Source of the DNA: Trichloromonas sp034002365
GTDB taxonomy: Bacteria; Desulfobacterota; Desulfuromonadia; Desulfuromonadales; Trichloromonadaceae
Direction of reading: 5' to 3'
DNA: 10,018 bases
NCBI GenBank assembly: GCA_034002365.1
Contig: JAVFAR010000100.1
Location: 1 to 10,018 of the forward strand
A program made the position numbers and the translations under genes. Within the stretch, counting starts at the first letter, position 1. Each line of letters begins with the position of its first letter. Shown here one piece after another: positions 1-6,840 of this stretch. The notes under the pieces were generated by a model. The model did no database searches. It saw only the letters and a program-made list of their open reading frames with translations, and was not told where the DNA came from.

Positions 1-162
1 GGCACTGACCGGCACATACTTTTCAATTTGAACCAGCTCAAGGATCTTGACCAGATGCTTCTCCGGTTCTGTCATAGGACCGGGCAAGCATTCATCAAGA
101 TAAGGGAACAAACTTTGCTGTACTGTTCCCATCAACCATGATATTTTTTCCTTGAGCTTCAT
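1..162 (-). CDS. IS transposase, N-terminal part (cut by window edge)
   Basis: The first 54 codons of a minus-strand gene start at an ATG at 160-162 and run off the left edge. The product begins MKLKEKISWLMGTVQQSLFP and contains the stretch LVKILELVQIEKYVP. This looks like the N-terminal region of DDE transposases of the IS5/IS1182-like type, in which a helical DNA-binding segment precedes the catalytic domain. None of the catalytic residues lies in the window. An ATG two codons upstream (166-168) touches the AGGAG ribosome-binding site, whereas the chosen ATG sits six bases from it. The gene and its leader are clearly more AT-rich than the neighbouring sequence, which fits an acquired element. 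The family assignment rests on recall of similar N-termini and is tentative. Confidence 0.6.
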   Translation of the reverse strand, partial: MKLKEKISWLMGTVQQSLFPYLDECLPGPMTEPEKHLVKILELVQIEKYVPVSA

Positions 163-287
163 GGGCATCTCCTGATTATTATTTGGCGCCGCAACCTAAT
201 AATATCAGATAGTTTCCATTGAAGCTCAACTTTTTTTCCGTCTTGTCAGCTATATTCAAAAAGCCGAATAAGCTTTTGCAAGAGGCT
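1..287 (-). mobile_element. Partial insertion sequence, one end inside the window
   Basis: AT-rich DNA surrounds the truncated transposase start. The probable outer end lies near 270-287, where the minus strand reads GAGCCTCTTGCAAAAGC, a sequence of the kind seen as terminal inverted repeats of IS5-like elements. The other terminus and the target duplication are outside the window or unrecognised, so this boundary is a guess. The element stops about 50 bases short of the GH13 gene's stop codon and does not interrupt it. Confidence 0.4.
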
Positions 288-339
288 CAATACTCCAGAA
301 TTATTCATTTTTTAATCAAGATGATGCCCGGCCCCAAGG

Positions 340-2127
340 TTACTGGGATAAGATCAGCACGCTGTAGGGACCGATGGTGAGCGCGGCCTGACAGGGCAAC
401 CCGTCGAGTTCGCCCGGTTCGGCGCCGACGTCGCTGCTCGGATTCCCCTGGAAGTCGTCGCTGTAGCCTTGCCAATCGCTGTTGAACCGCAGCTTCCAGG
501 TTCCCGCCGCCGGAAAGCCGATGACGTAGTCCGCGCGCGGCTCGTGGAAAAAATTGGCGACAACCACGACATCATCGGCCGGGCCGCCCTTGTCCCAGCG
601 ATGGAAAGCGATGACCTTGCGCTCTTCGTTCAGGTGGTAGACCTGAGTGAATTGCCCGCAGAGACCGCGACTGACGCCGCCGCGATTGAGCCGCAGCCGG
701 ATGAGATCACGGTAGAGCCGGACGATGCCGTGAAACTCGTCGCACTGGTCCCAATCGACGGGAACCGTGTCGCGGAAATATCCGCCTTCGAGAAATTCCT
801 GCCCCTGGAAAAGCATGGGGATGCCGGGGGCGGTGAAGACCATGGCGGCGGCCAGCGTCGAGCGTTTGCGCGCGTACCAGCCCCTGGGATCGTTCGGGCT
901 GATTTCCTGGGGGACGCGCGCCTTGCCGTTGGCCACTTCGTCGTGGGATTCACTGTAGATGACCCGGTCGAAGGCGTCGTCATTGTACCGGTAGCAGATG
1001 GCGTCGCGAATGGCGGCGAGGGAGCGGTGCTCGTCCTCGGCGGTGACCACCGCCTGGCGGATGGGGTGAACGAACATGGCGTCCCATTGGGAACCGAATC
1101 CGGCGCCCCCGGCGCCGGCATCCTTGGTGAGCCATTTGTTGTGCTGCAGATCCTCGGCGATGGTGATCCGCCCGGGGAATTTCTCCGCGATTTGGCTGTT
1201 GATCCACTGTAGCAGGCTCCAGCCCTCGGGCAAGCCCTGCTCGTCGGAGCCGTTGACGGTGCGGATAAACTGGGTGCAGTCGAAGCGGATCCCGTCAATG
1301 TGGTACTCTTCGAGCCACATCAAGGCGTTATCAAGGAGATACTGGCGGACCTCGCCGCGGCCGTAATCGGGGCGGGTCTCGCCCCAGGGAGTGACGGCCC
1401 GCTCGTCGTTGAAGAAGTAGATCCCGCCGCGATCGTTTTCGGACCAGCCGTCGAAGCGCCAGAGATCGAGGTCACTGGGGCCGAGATGGTTATAAACAAC
1501 GTCGAGGATGACCGCGATCCCCTCCTGGTGAGCGCGCTTGATGAACCGTTTGAAGCCCAGCGCCCCGCCGTAGCCGATTTCCACCGAGAAGATGTGAGCG
1601 GGATTGTAACCCCACGATCGCTCCCCGGCGAACTCCCCCACCGGCATGATCTGGATGGCATTGACCCCGAGCTTCCTGAGATGTCCCAGCCGGGCCGTAA
1701 TCGAGGCGAACTTGCCCGGATGATCGGCATCTTCCTCGTCGTTGAAGGTGCCGACGTGCAGTTCGTAGATGACCACTGCGTTCCACGAGGCGAGGTGAAA
1801 GTCGTCGTCCTGCCAGTCAAAGCGCGGATCGTGAACGATGGCGTTGCCGACCGAATTCGTTACCTCGCGGGCATAGGGGTCGATGCGTTTAAGCTCGCCC
1901 TGCTCCGTGGTCAGCAGAAACTTGTACTGATCGCCGATTTTTGCCTGTGCCACATCGGCGTACCAGTATCCGTTCTCCTCGGAGATCAGCGGATGTTTAT
2001 CTCCGGCCCAGCCGTTGAACGAGCCGATGACGGCAACCTTCTGGGCGTGGGGCGCCCACACGCGAAACGCGACCCCCTTTGCGTGCGGAATCGCTCCCAT
2101 CCCCTGGATTTTTTCTTCAGCGTTCAT
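340..2127 (-). CDS. GH13 alpha-glucan enzyme with CBM48 domain (branching-enzyme-like)
   Basis: The 595-residue product is a GH13 (alpha-amylase superfamily) enzyme acting on alpha-1,4-glucans. A CBM48-like beta domain covers about residues 15-95 (FRVWAPHAQKVAVIGSFNGW). The (beta/alpha)8 barrel then opens with YELHVGTF (121-128). The four conserved GH13 regions are present: DVVYNH (209-214), GIRFD with nucleophile Asp283, TIAED with acid/base Glu325, and SHDE with Asp396. A C-terminal beta domain ends the protein, so it looks complete and active. The region around WGYNPAHIF and DLWRFDGW resembles GlgB-like branching enzymes. The YELHVGTF motif is also typical of maltooligosyltrehalose trehalohydrolase, so TreZ-like activity is the main alternative. 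A GGACGG ribosome-binding site precedes the ATG. A cytoplasmic role in glycogen or trehalose metabolism fits a stress cluster. Family is certain; exact reaction is not. Confidence 0.9.
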   Translation of the reverse strand: MNAEEKIQGMGAIPHAKGVAFRVWAPHAQKVAVIGSFNGWAGDKHPLISEENGYWYADVAQAKIGDQYKFLLTTEQGELKRIDPYAREVTNSVGNAIVHDPRFDWQDDDFHLASWNAVVIYELHVGTFNDEEDADHPGKFASITARLGHLRKLGVNAIQIMPVGEFAGERSWGYNPAHIFSVEIGYGGALGFKRFIKRAHQEGIAVILDVVYNHLGPSDLDLWRFDGWSENDRGGIYFFNDERAVTPWGETRPDYGRGEVRQYLLDNALMWLEEYHIDGIRFDCTQFIRTVNGSDEQGLPEGWSLLQWINSQIAEKFPGRITIAEDLQHNKWLTKDAGAGGAGFGSQWDAMFVHPIRQAVVTAEDEHRSLAAIRDAICYRYNDDAFDRVIYSESHDEVANGKARVPQEISPNDPRGWYARKRSTLAAAMVFTAPGIPMLFQGQEFLEGGYFRDTVPVDWDQCDEFHGIVRLYRDLIRLRLNRGGVSRGLCGQFTQVYHLNEERKVIAFHRWDKGGPADDVVVVANFFHEPRADYVIGFPAAGTWKLRFNSDWQGYSDDFQGNPSSDVGAEPGELDGLPCQAALTIGPYSVLILSQ

Positions 2128-2217
2128 GATTTCCGTCCTTTAGCTTTTCATCGCCTCGGGTTGGGAAGAATAACAAGCCAAAATGATTCCGCGGCCGTCC
2201 AATCCCGCCGAGAACCC

Positions 2218-2253
2218 GCACCGGCAGGCGGCAAGGATGCCGCCTGCCGGTGC
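2218..2253 (-). terminator. Perfect 15-bp hairpin between BON gene and GH13 gene
   Basis: Arms at 2218-2232 and 2239-2253 are perfect reverse complements (15 bp, nearly all G-C) around a 6-base loop. The hairpin lies 27 bases beyond the BON lipoprotein stop codon and about 90 bases before the GH13 start. No U-run follows on either strand, so it may be a weak or Rho-assisted terminator, an mRNA 3'-end stabiliser, or an attenuator for the GH13 gene. Confidence 0.55.
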
Positions 2254-2280
2254 TCCCCTCCAGAAGATAAGGTAAAACGT

Positions 2281-2595
2281 CTATTTGACAATCAGGTCGT
2301 TCTTCACACCCTTCACTCCGCCAACGCTCCGGGCCACCTCGCCGGCCTTGTTGACGCTCTGCGCCGAATTGACAAAACCGCTCAACTGGACTTCACCCTT
2401 GAAGGTCTCGACGCTGATCTGCATCGTTTTCAGGGTCGGTTCGTCAAAAATGGCGGCCTTGACCTTGGTGGTGATGACGGTGTCGTCGACATACTCACCG
2501 GCACTTGACTGTTTACGGGTGGACGCACAGCCGAGGAACGCGGTCATTACGACCAACAGAACCAGACCCTTCATAATTTTGCCAAACTTTAACAT
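2281..2595 (-). CDS. BON-domain lipoprotein (OsmY-like)
   Basis: This is a 104-residue envelope lipoprotein. The signal peptide (about 1-22) ends in the lipobox FLGC, giving a lipidated Cys23. Residues about 37-104 form one BON domain, starting DDTVITTKVKAAIF and containing the conserved glycines of GEVQLSGFV and GGVKGVKN. BON domains occur in OsmY-type osmotic-stress proteins and are thought to bind phospholipid or other envelope components. OsmY itself has two BON domains, so this is a single-domain version. The ATG at 2593-2595 is preceded by AAGGAG at 8 bases; an internal Met8 is less likely. It lies downstream of the ABM gene in the same direction, with a large hairpin between them. Membrane or periplasmic location is inferred from the lipobox. 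Confidence 0.88.
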   Translation of the reverse strand: MLKFGKIMKGLVLLVVMTAFLGCASTRKQSSAGEYVDDTVITTKVKAAIFDEPTLKTMQISVETFKGEVQLSGFVNSAQSVNKAGEVARSVGGVKGVKNDLIVK

Positions 2596-2638
2596 GTGTT
2601 TTCTCCTTGGTAAGGGTGGACTCTGTTTATGGAGCGCA

Positions 2639-2687
2639 AGCCCTCCCGGTAGGGAACCGCGACTATCGCTGTTCCTTGGGCAGGGCT
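2639..2687. repeat. 49-bp near-palindrome upstream of BON gene
   Basis: The outer arms AGCCCT (2639-2644) and AGGGCT (2682-2687) and the inner arms 2651-2662 and 2666-2677 (10 of 12 pairs, 3-base loop) form one long interrupted hairpin. On the plus strand it runs straight into TTTTT (2687-2691), so it has the form of a rho-independent terminator in that direction although no plus-strand gene is visible. On the minus strand it sits between the ABM stop and the BON start, where it could attenuate read-through. Confidence 0.6.
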
Positions 2688-2722
2688 TTTTCGAAACGGC
2701 GCCCCTGACGAACGGGTTGCCG

Positions 2723-3043
2723 TCATTTAGGCGGCTTTATCAAATCATCTACTCCGGCCGTGGCGGCGATGGTGTCGAAACGGATTTCCGGCTCCTGGGC
2801 GAGCAGGCTCATCGCGCCGAGCAGAACGCCGAAATGGACGGACCGCAGATGGGCATCCAGACTCGCCCTGGTTTGCCATTCTTCCTTGAGGAAAATGCGG
2901 TTTTCCGACTCGACATCCACGTAGCAATTGCAGCCCAGGCAACCTCCTTCAAGCCGGATCGGGCCGAGGATCGCGGTAATGGTTTGCAGAATCTCCTTAC
3001 GTTTTTCCGGTGGCACGGTCAGCTTGATGGTGGCGTCGATCAT
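2723..3043 (-). CDS. Antibiotic biosynthesis monooxygenase (ABM) domain protein
   Basis: The 106-residue product starts MIDATIKLTVPPEKRKEILQ and has the layout of the ABM/YgiN-like dimeric alpha-beta barrel fold: a first strand (1-10), a helix carrying PPEKRKEIL, a central strand pair around GCNCYVDVESEN (38-49), FLKEEWQTRASLDAHLRS (51-68), and a final strand with EIRFDTI. Proteins of this type include cofactor-free quinol or heme monooxygenases and stress-associated quinone-handling proteins; the substrate cannot be predicted. An AAGGTG site precedes the ATG at 3041-3043. An in-frame ATG ten codons upstream (3071-3073) has an even stronger GGGGAGG site and would give 116 residues. The longer reading frame to 3241 crosses the sigma-54-type promoter and is rejected. 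It is the first gene after promoter C. Confidence 0.85.
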   Translation of the reverse strand: MIDATIKLTVPPEKRKEILQTITAILGPIRLEGGCLGCNCYVDVESENRIFLKEEWQTRASLDAHLRSVHFGVLLGAMSLLAQEPEIRFDTIAATAGVDDLIKPPK

Positions 3044-3144
3044 GGTTTTCACCTTGAACGGTAAAGCCAACATGAAGGCCTCCCCACTGTGTTTAAAAAC
3101 ATCGGGCCGGCTCCTTTTGTCACGGGGATATTGAAATAAGTATG

Positions 3145-3161
3145 TCGCAACGACCATGCCG
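3145..3161 (-). promoter_or_regulatory. Sigma-54-type -24/-12 promoter (copy C)
   Basis: The minus strand reads CGGCATGGTCGTTGCGA, with GG (3160-3159) and GC (3148-3147) separated by exactly ten bases, as required for RpoN (consensus TGGCACG-N4-TTGCW). It shares 16 of 17 bases with promoters A and B. Initiation would be near 3135, about 90 bases before the ABM start. Confidence 0.65.
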
Positions 3162-3332
3162 GGGAAGATCGGTCGATATGAAAAAGGCAATAGCCTGATA
3201 TTGTTAGGTAATATTAAAATGACGGAGGCCGGGCGAAGCAAAACCCGTCGGCTGAACCCATCATATTTAACAGAATCGCCGGATTTGACGGAGCCCCTTG
3301 AAAGCGATTCGCGGGTTCCTCCGTCCCCGGCT

Positions 3333-3360
3333 TTGCATCGATGAAATGGAGCGGTACACT
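3333..3360 (+). promoter_or_regulatory. Possible sigma-70 promoter for the protease gene
   Basis: TTGCAT and TACACT are separated by 16 bases and end 35 bases before the protease ATG. Both hexamers are imperfect matches, so this is only a candidate. Confidence 0.3.
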
Positions 3361-3395
3361 GTGGACTAACCCAGGACCGGAATCAGGAGAAGAAC

Positions 3396-4445
3396 ATGAA
3401 CTTTTTAAGCAAGAACTCTTTTTTCATAGCCCTGTCGATCTGCCTGCCGGCGGGGATCGGGATGGCCGACACCACCCCTCCCCTTGCGCCGCAAATGCCC
3501 CCCGGGGAAGTGACCGTGGAGCGCGAGGCCGCTTTAATCCGAGCCCAGGCCGCCGGGGAGGAAATGGCCCGGCAGGCGGCGTCGGCCGCGCGGGAAATAC
3601 TCGAAAACGAGCGCAAGGCCGCCGAAGAGGCGGAATACGCGCGGTTCGACAAGGATTATCTCAAAAGCGTGGTGGTGATCGAGGGGGACCACATGGTCGG
3701 CACGGGATTCCTGGCTGAATTCAAGGGGAAGCGGGTGATCTTCTCCAACGCCCATGTGCTCTTCGGCAATCGGATTTTGCGCTTCCGAACCGTTGCCGGG
3801 AAGGAACTCCGGCATACCCGGATCAACATCTGCCGGGACCGTGACATTGTCGCCTACGAGTTGGAAAATACGGAAGATCTGACCTGGCTGGGCATCCACC
3901 AGGACATGGGTAACGTCACCAATCAGGAAGCCGTTGTCGTCTTCGGCAACAGCGCCGGCGCCGGCGTGGTCACCACGTTGCGCGGCCGGATGCTCGGCAT
4001 CGGTCCGGATAAAATCGAAATCGGCGCCGCCTTCGTCGAGGGCAACTCGGGCAGCCCGATCATCGCCTACCCCTACAACGCGGTGGTCGGCATGGCCACC
4101 TACGCGACGCAAACCCCCGAGGCCGATTGGAAAACGCGGAGTACCCGCTTCGTCGAGGTCCGGCGTTTTGGCGTTCGCATCGACAATGTCGGCTGGGAGG
4201 ATTTCTTTCCGCTCGACACCGCCGAGTATGAGCGAGCCCTTGAGCTGTACGAACAAATCACGGCCTTTACCGAGAAGGAAGTGCTGAAGGCGCAGTGGCA
4301 GGGGGACGCCTACCAGGCCACGGAAGGAGCGAAAATCAAAGCGGCGGCCCTGCTGCGCCAGTACAACGCCACGGCTCCGTGGATGCGCCGGTACGCCGAC
4401 GGCGCCGCCCTCGCGGCCCATGTCTGTGGCCTGATTTTAAAATGA
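3396..4445 (+). CDS. Secreted trypsin-like serine protease
   Basis: The 349-residue product begins with a signal peptide (about 1-24, hydrophobic core FFIALSICLPAGIG, likely cleaved after GMA), so it is exported. Residues about 41-85 are rich in Ala, Glu and Arg and probably form a coiled coil. The chymotrypsin-like domain follows: GTGFLAEF (102-109), a probable catalytic His120 in SNAHVL, Asp150 in RDIVAYEL, and Ser218 in GNSGSP. All three catalytic residues are present, so activity is expected. No PDZ domain is seen after the protease domain, unlike DegP/HtrA; the C-terminal 80 residues are helical and of unknown role. AGGAG lies seven bases before the ATG. It is the only convincing plus-strand gene, convergent with unit 2 and divergent from unit 3. 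A role in envelope quality control is inference. Confidence 0.85.
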   Translation: MNFLSKNSFFIALSICLPAGIGMADTTPPLAPQMPPGEVTVEREAALIRAQAAGEEMARQAASAAREILENERKAAEEAEYARFDKDYLKSVVVIEGDHMVGTGFLAEFKGKRVIFSNAHVLFGNRILRFRTVAGKELRHTRINICRDRDIVAYELENTEDLTWLGIHQDMGNVTNQEAVVVFGNSAGAGVVTTLRGRMLGIGPDKIEIGAAFVEGNSGSPIIAYPYNAVVGMATYATQTPEADWKTRSTRFVEVRRFGVRIDNVGWEDFFPLDTAEYERALELYEQITAFTEKEVLKAQWQGDAYQATEGAKIKAAALLRQYNATAPWMRRYADGAALAAHVCGLILK

Positions 4446-4474
4446 GGCTCCCCCACGAGAAACCGGGGGGAGCC
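4446..4474. terminator. Bidirectional hairpin between convergent genes
   Basis: GGCTCCCCC (4446-4454) pairs perfectly with GGGGGAGCC (4466-4474) across an 11-base loop. It begins one base after the protease stop codon and lies 20 bases beyond the stop of the small membrane gene at 4495. Reading minus, the stem is followed by TCATTTTAAAAT, a weak T-rich tail; reading plus there is none. It probably ends transcription from both sides. Confidence 0.6.
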
Positions 4475-4494
4475 GAGAAAAACCTGGAACGAGT

Positions 4495-4644
4495 TTATAA
4501 AACCCTTCGCCCCCGAATGACATTGAGCAGCACCACGATCACGGCAACGACCAGCAGGAGGTGAATAAATCCACCCATCGTGTAACTGCTCACCAGACCC
4601 AACGCCCACAGCACGATCAGGATTACGGCGACTGTCCACAACAT
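4495..4644 (-). CDS. Lmo0937-like small membrane protein (49 aa)
   Basis: This 49-residue gene starts MLWTVAVILIVLWALGLVSS and ends in RGRRVL. Two hydrophobic segments (about 2-20 and 24-43) flank a short turn with SYTMGG, and the basic C-terminus suggests a cytoplasmic tail. Size, the initial MLWT, the central glycine turn and the basic end match the Lmo0937 family (DUF5670) of small stress-associated membrane proteins, whose function is unknown. An AAAGGGG ribosome-binding site precedes the ATG at six bases. It is the last gene of unit 2, about 140 bases after the DUF3185 gene and directly before the terminator hairpin. Confidence 0.8.
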   Translation of the reverse strand: MLWTVAVILIVLWALGLVSSYTMGGFIHLLLVVAVIVVLLNVIRGRRVL

Positions 4645-4781
4645 ATGATTCCCCTTTCCGGGCGGCTTTTTCCCGCGACCGACATTTGGTCGTGAGTGAG
4701 CCGCCGCTTGGGTTTACCTTTGTATGACCGGTCGCGCGCCGGGATTTCGAATCCGTCCCGACAGCGCCACCTTCTCCGGCC

Positions 4782-5003
4782 TCAGCTGTTCTTCCTTCCC
4801 ATGACCAGCAGCGCGATCCCACCGACCAGGGCAACGGCCCCGACGATCGGCGGCAGCGGCAGCGTCCTGGTGCGCTCCGCCGTCATCTGCAAGGGACCGA
4901 GATCGACGACCTTTTCGCGGCTCGTGTAGGAGATGCCCTGATAGGCAAAGGCGATCACCGCCACGACGATGAGGACGATGCCGAACGATGCGTATGATTT
5001 CAT
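4782..5003 (-). CDS. DUF3185 family membrane protein
   Basis: The 73-residue protein has two membrane helices: about 6-22 (SFGIVLIVVAVIAFAYQG) and about 52-68 (PIVGAVALVGGIALLVM), ending in the basic GRKNS. Between them lies a polar segment, TSREKVVDLGPLQMTAERTR, with the VVDLGPLQ(M/V)TAE pattern typical of DUF3185 proteins. Function is unknown; the family tends to occur in stress-gene clusters. The ATG at 5001-5003 has a GGAG site six bases upstream; a TTG four codons earlier is not needed. It follows the CsbD gene by 24 bases and is evidently cotranscribed with it. Confidence 0.82.
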   Translation of the reverse strand: MKSYASFGIVLIVVAVIAFAYQGISYTSREKVVDLGPLQMTAERTRTLPLPPIVGAVALVGGIALLVMGRKNS

Positions 5004-5027
5004 GGACGGCTCCAATCCCGTAAGCGG

Positions 5028-5207
5028 TTATTCGCCAAAGACCTTCTTCACATCGCCGACCTTCCCCTGAACCTTGCCGGAGAGTTTCTCGGCCGTGCCT
5101 TCGGCCTCCAGCTTGGGGTTATCGGTGATCCTGCCGGCCACTTCCTTGACCTTGCCTTTCATCTCTTGCAGCGCGCCTTCCGCCTTGTCCCTGTTTCCCG
5201 ATTTCAT
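5028..5207 (-). CDS. CsbD family stress protein
   Basis: The 59-residue hydrophilic protein starts MKSGNRDKAEGALQEMKGKV and covers the whole CsbD domain, with the repeated amphipathic pattern (GALQEMKGKVKEVAG, AEGTAEKLSGKVQGKVGDV) of helical, intrinsically soluble stress proteins. CsbD members are induced by general stress (sigma-B in Bacillus) but have no assigned biochemical activity. The ATG at 5205-5207 has GGGAGG five bases upstream and matches the usual family start. An in-frame ATG at 5289-5291 with a weaker GAGGG site would add 28 residues unlike CsbD proteins. It lies about 105 bases after the OmpA-like gene. Confidence 0.88.
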   Translation of the reverse strand: MKSGNRDKAEGALQEMKGKVKEVAGRITDNPKLEAEGTAEKLSGKVQGKVGDVKKVFGE

Positions 5208-5312
5208 GATGCCCTCCCATCGGTGATCGTGGTTGATTTCGCTCCAGCCAAAAGGTTTGAATCGGGTTCGCCCCGCCTCGTTGTATTCCATGAGTACCCT
5301 CTTTTGCGGATC

Positions 5313-6221
5313 TCAATATTTGCGTTCCAGAATGCGTCCGTCTTCATCCGAAATGATGATCTCGACCCGCCGGTTGCTCTGCCGGCCTTCGGCCGACTCG
5401 TTGCCGGCAACGGGGAACTCGACGCCATAACCGCGGGTCATGAGCCGGCGGGAATCGATCCCTTGGGCCGCGATGGCATTCCGCACCGCCTCGGCACGGC
5501 GTTCTGACAGCCGCTGGTTGTATTCCACGGACCCGGTACTGTCGGTAAACCCTTCGATCTGCACATTGCGCGTCGGGTATTCGGCCAAAAACGCGGCGAG
5601 TTTGTCGATGGAATAACGCGCGCCCGAGCGGAGTTCGCTCTTGTTGGTATCGAAGAGAACGTCGCCCAGGGTAATCACCAGGCCCCGTTCCGATTGGGTG
5701 GCCTGCAACTCGGCGATCTGCGCTTCCATCTTTCTCGTTTGTTCTTCGGCGGCCAGCGCCTCGGCTTTGGACTTGTCCGCTTCGGCGGTCATCACTCCAG
5801 CGTGCAGCCGGGCGGCTTCAGCATCTCGTGAAGCCTGATCCGCCTCCAGGGTGCGGGCCTTCAGAAGGACCGTGCTCCGTTCCGCGCCGGCGGCCTCCAC
5901 TGCCTGCTCCGCCAGTTTCACGTTGGCGGCTTCCCGGGCGATGGCGGTACGTTGCTTGGCCAGATAGGCGAAATGTTCCACTTCCGGAGCCTCGGCGCCC
6001 TCTTTCAGCGACTTTTCCGCCTTTTCCAGATCGTCTTTCGCTTTTTGCAGTTCGAGTGGGGCATTCTTCTGGACATCGGGGTCGGCCTGGGCAGAGGCAA
6101 AGGCCGATTGGGCTTGTTCAAGCAGGGCATTTTCCCGGACCGCCGGGCTGCAACCAAACAACAGCCCGCCAACAACGGACACCCCAAGCAGCAGCATCAA
6201 GGGCGACGAAAATATCTTCAT
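5313..6221 (-). CDS. DUF4398-OmpA family lipoprotein
   Basis: The 302-residue lipoprotein has a signal peptide ending in the lipobox LFGC (Cys24). Residues about 27-110 form a DUF4398-like helical domain (APLELQKAKDDLEKAEKSL), followed by an Ala/Glu-rich coiled coil to about 175. The C-terminal OmpA-like peptidoglycan-binding domain (about 181-292) starts LVITLGDVLFDTNKSEL. It has the conserved Asp227 of GFTDSTGS, Arg242 of LSERRAEAV and the closing NRRVEI, so diaminopimelate binding is expected. It would tether the outer membrane to peptidoglycan through a helical spacer. AAAGGAG lies six bases before the ATG. It is 34 bases downstream of a second DUF4398 lipoprotein gene. No beta-barrel is present, so it is not OmpA itself. 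Confidence 0.92.
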   Translation of the reverse strand: MKIFSSPLMLLLGVSVVGGLLFGCSPAVRENALLEQAQSAFASAQADPDVQKNAPLELQKAKDDLEKAEKSLKEGAEAPEVEHFAYLAKQRTAIAREAANVKLAEQAVEAAGAERSTVLLKARTLEADQASRDAEAARLHAGVMTAEADKSKAEALAAEEQTRKMEAQIAELQATQSERGLVITLGDVLFDTNKSELRSGARYSIDKLAAFLAEYPTRNVQIEGFTDSTGSVEYNQRLSERRAEAVRNAIAAQGIDSRRLMTRGYGVEFPVAGNESAEGRQSNRRVEIIISDEDGRILERKY

Positions 6222-6255
6222 GGTGTTCTCCTTTACGAAAAATAACGGTAATGAC

Positions 6256-6633
6256 TTAGGGATTGGTCTTGCGCTTCATCTCTTCCCGCAAGACATTGAT
6301 GCTTTCCTTCAATTCTTCCACAACCTTTTGCGACTTGGCGGAACGCGCCTTGGCCTCGGCCAGGTTGGCATCGACCATGGCCTCATCGGCGAGCCGCTTG
6401 GCCTTGAGGTTCTCTTCCTTGTCCATGGCGACTTTGGCCTGGCTCAGTTTGTCCCGCGCCGCTTTAAGTTCCACCGGGGCGAACTCCACGGCCCCTGAAC
6501 TTTCCGCCTGGGCAATCGACTGGGTAGCCAGGGTGACCTGCTTCGCCGGGGCAGGCACCTGGACGGCACAGCCGGCCAGAGCAACCATGAACAACGTGAC
6601 CAGACACGTATTCAGCAACATCCAGATTTTCAT
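6256..6633 (-). CDS. DUF4398 lipoprotein
   Basis: The 125-residue product starts MKIWMLLNTCLVTLFMVALA, with the lipobox LAGC giving Cys22. The mature part is a DUF4398-like helical hairpin: residues about 30-75 carry APVELKAARDKLSQAKVAM and the rest is a charged coiled coil ending KRKTNP. The APVEL/APLEL segment is shared with the next gene, so the two are probably paralogous, the second having gained an OmpA domain. Of two close ATGs, the one at 6631-6633 has AGGAG six bases away; the one at 6637-6639 touches the site. The longer frame to 6834 enters the repeat and the promoter and is rejected. It is the first gene of unit 2, behind promoter A. Confidence 0.87.
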   Translation of the reverse strand: MKIWMLLNTCLVTLFMVALAGCAVQVPAPAKQVTLATQSIAQAESSGAVEFAPVELKAARDKLSQAKVAMDKEENLKAKRLADEAMVDANLAEAKARSAKSQKVVEELKESINVLREEMKRKTNP

Positions 6634-6727
6634 ACTCATCTCCTCTTCTCCGGTTTTACTTGCGTTTGAATTTTCCACAGGATGTGTCTTCCGCGACAAG
6701 ATCTCCCGTTCGTCTAACCATGTACTA

Positions 6728-6744
6728 TCGCAACGATCATGCCG
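6728..6744 (-). promoter_or_regulatory. Sigma-54-type -24/-12 promoter (copy A)
   Basis: The minus strand reads CGGCATGATCGTTGCGA, with GG (6743-6742) and GC (6731-6730) ten bases apart. The expected start is near 6718, leaving an 85-base leader before the DUF4398 lipoprotein ATG. The core is identical to copy B. Confidence 0.7.
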
Positions 6745-6840
6745 CCGGGAACCCGCGGATTGCGCGAATACAACGTGCCGATTATAAAGGGGAAAACGGA
6801 AAGAGCGCGGGAGGGGTGCGGGGAAAGCCGTCATCGGCGG

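Larger units (their letters stand above)
3044..3395. other. Divergent intergenic region, ABM gene (-) / protease (+)
   Basis: About 350 bases hold no convincing gene. They contain the minus-strand sigma-54-type promoter C at 3145-3161 and, upstream of it, a one-mismatch match to the IHF consensus on the minus strand (3188-3200, TATCAGGCTATTG). CCGTCGG (3245-3251) is shared with copies A and B. A weak plus-strand sigma-70-like pair before the protease is TTGCAT (3333-3338) and TACACT (3355-3360), spaced 16. The short plus-strand reading frame through 3156-3344 has no recognisable protein features. Confidence 0.5.

Noticed and set aside
1300..2508. Long plus-strand open frame of about 400 codons
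   Set aside because: It lies antisense to the GH13 gene and runs into the BON gene; the translation has no recognisable domain, while the minus strand shows all GH13 motifs. Long antisense frames are expected in GC-rich genes.
3534..4421. Minus-strand open frame of about 295 codons opposite the protease
   Set aside because: It is a shadow of the protease gene, whose signal peptide and catalytic residues are on the plus strand; the antisense product has no family features.
4310..4834. Minus-strand frame of 174 codons
   Set aside because: It overlaps the protease end, the terminator hairpin, the Lmo0937-like gene and the start of the DUF3185 gene in another frame; no domain is visible.
6781..6786. 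TATAAT on the minus strand inside both repeats (also 9852-9857) as a sigma-70 promoter
   Set aside because: No -35-like hexamer occurs at 16-18 bases upstream in either copy. The -24/-12 element nearer the genes is conserved in all three copies and is the better candidate.
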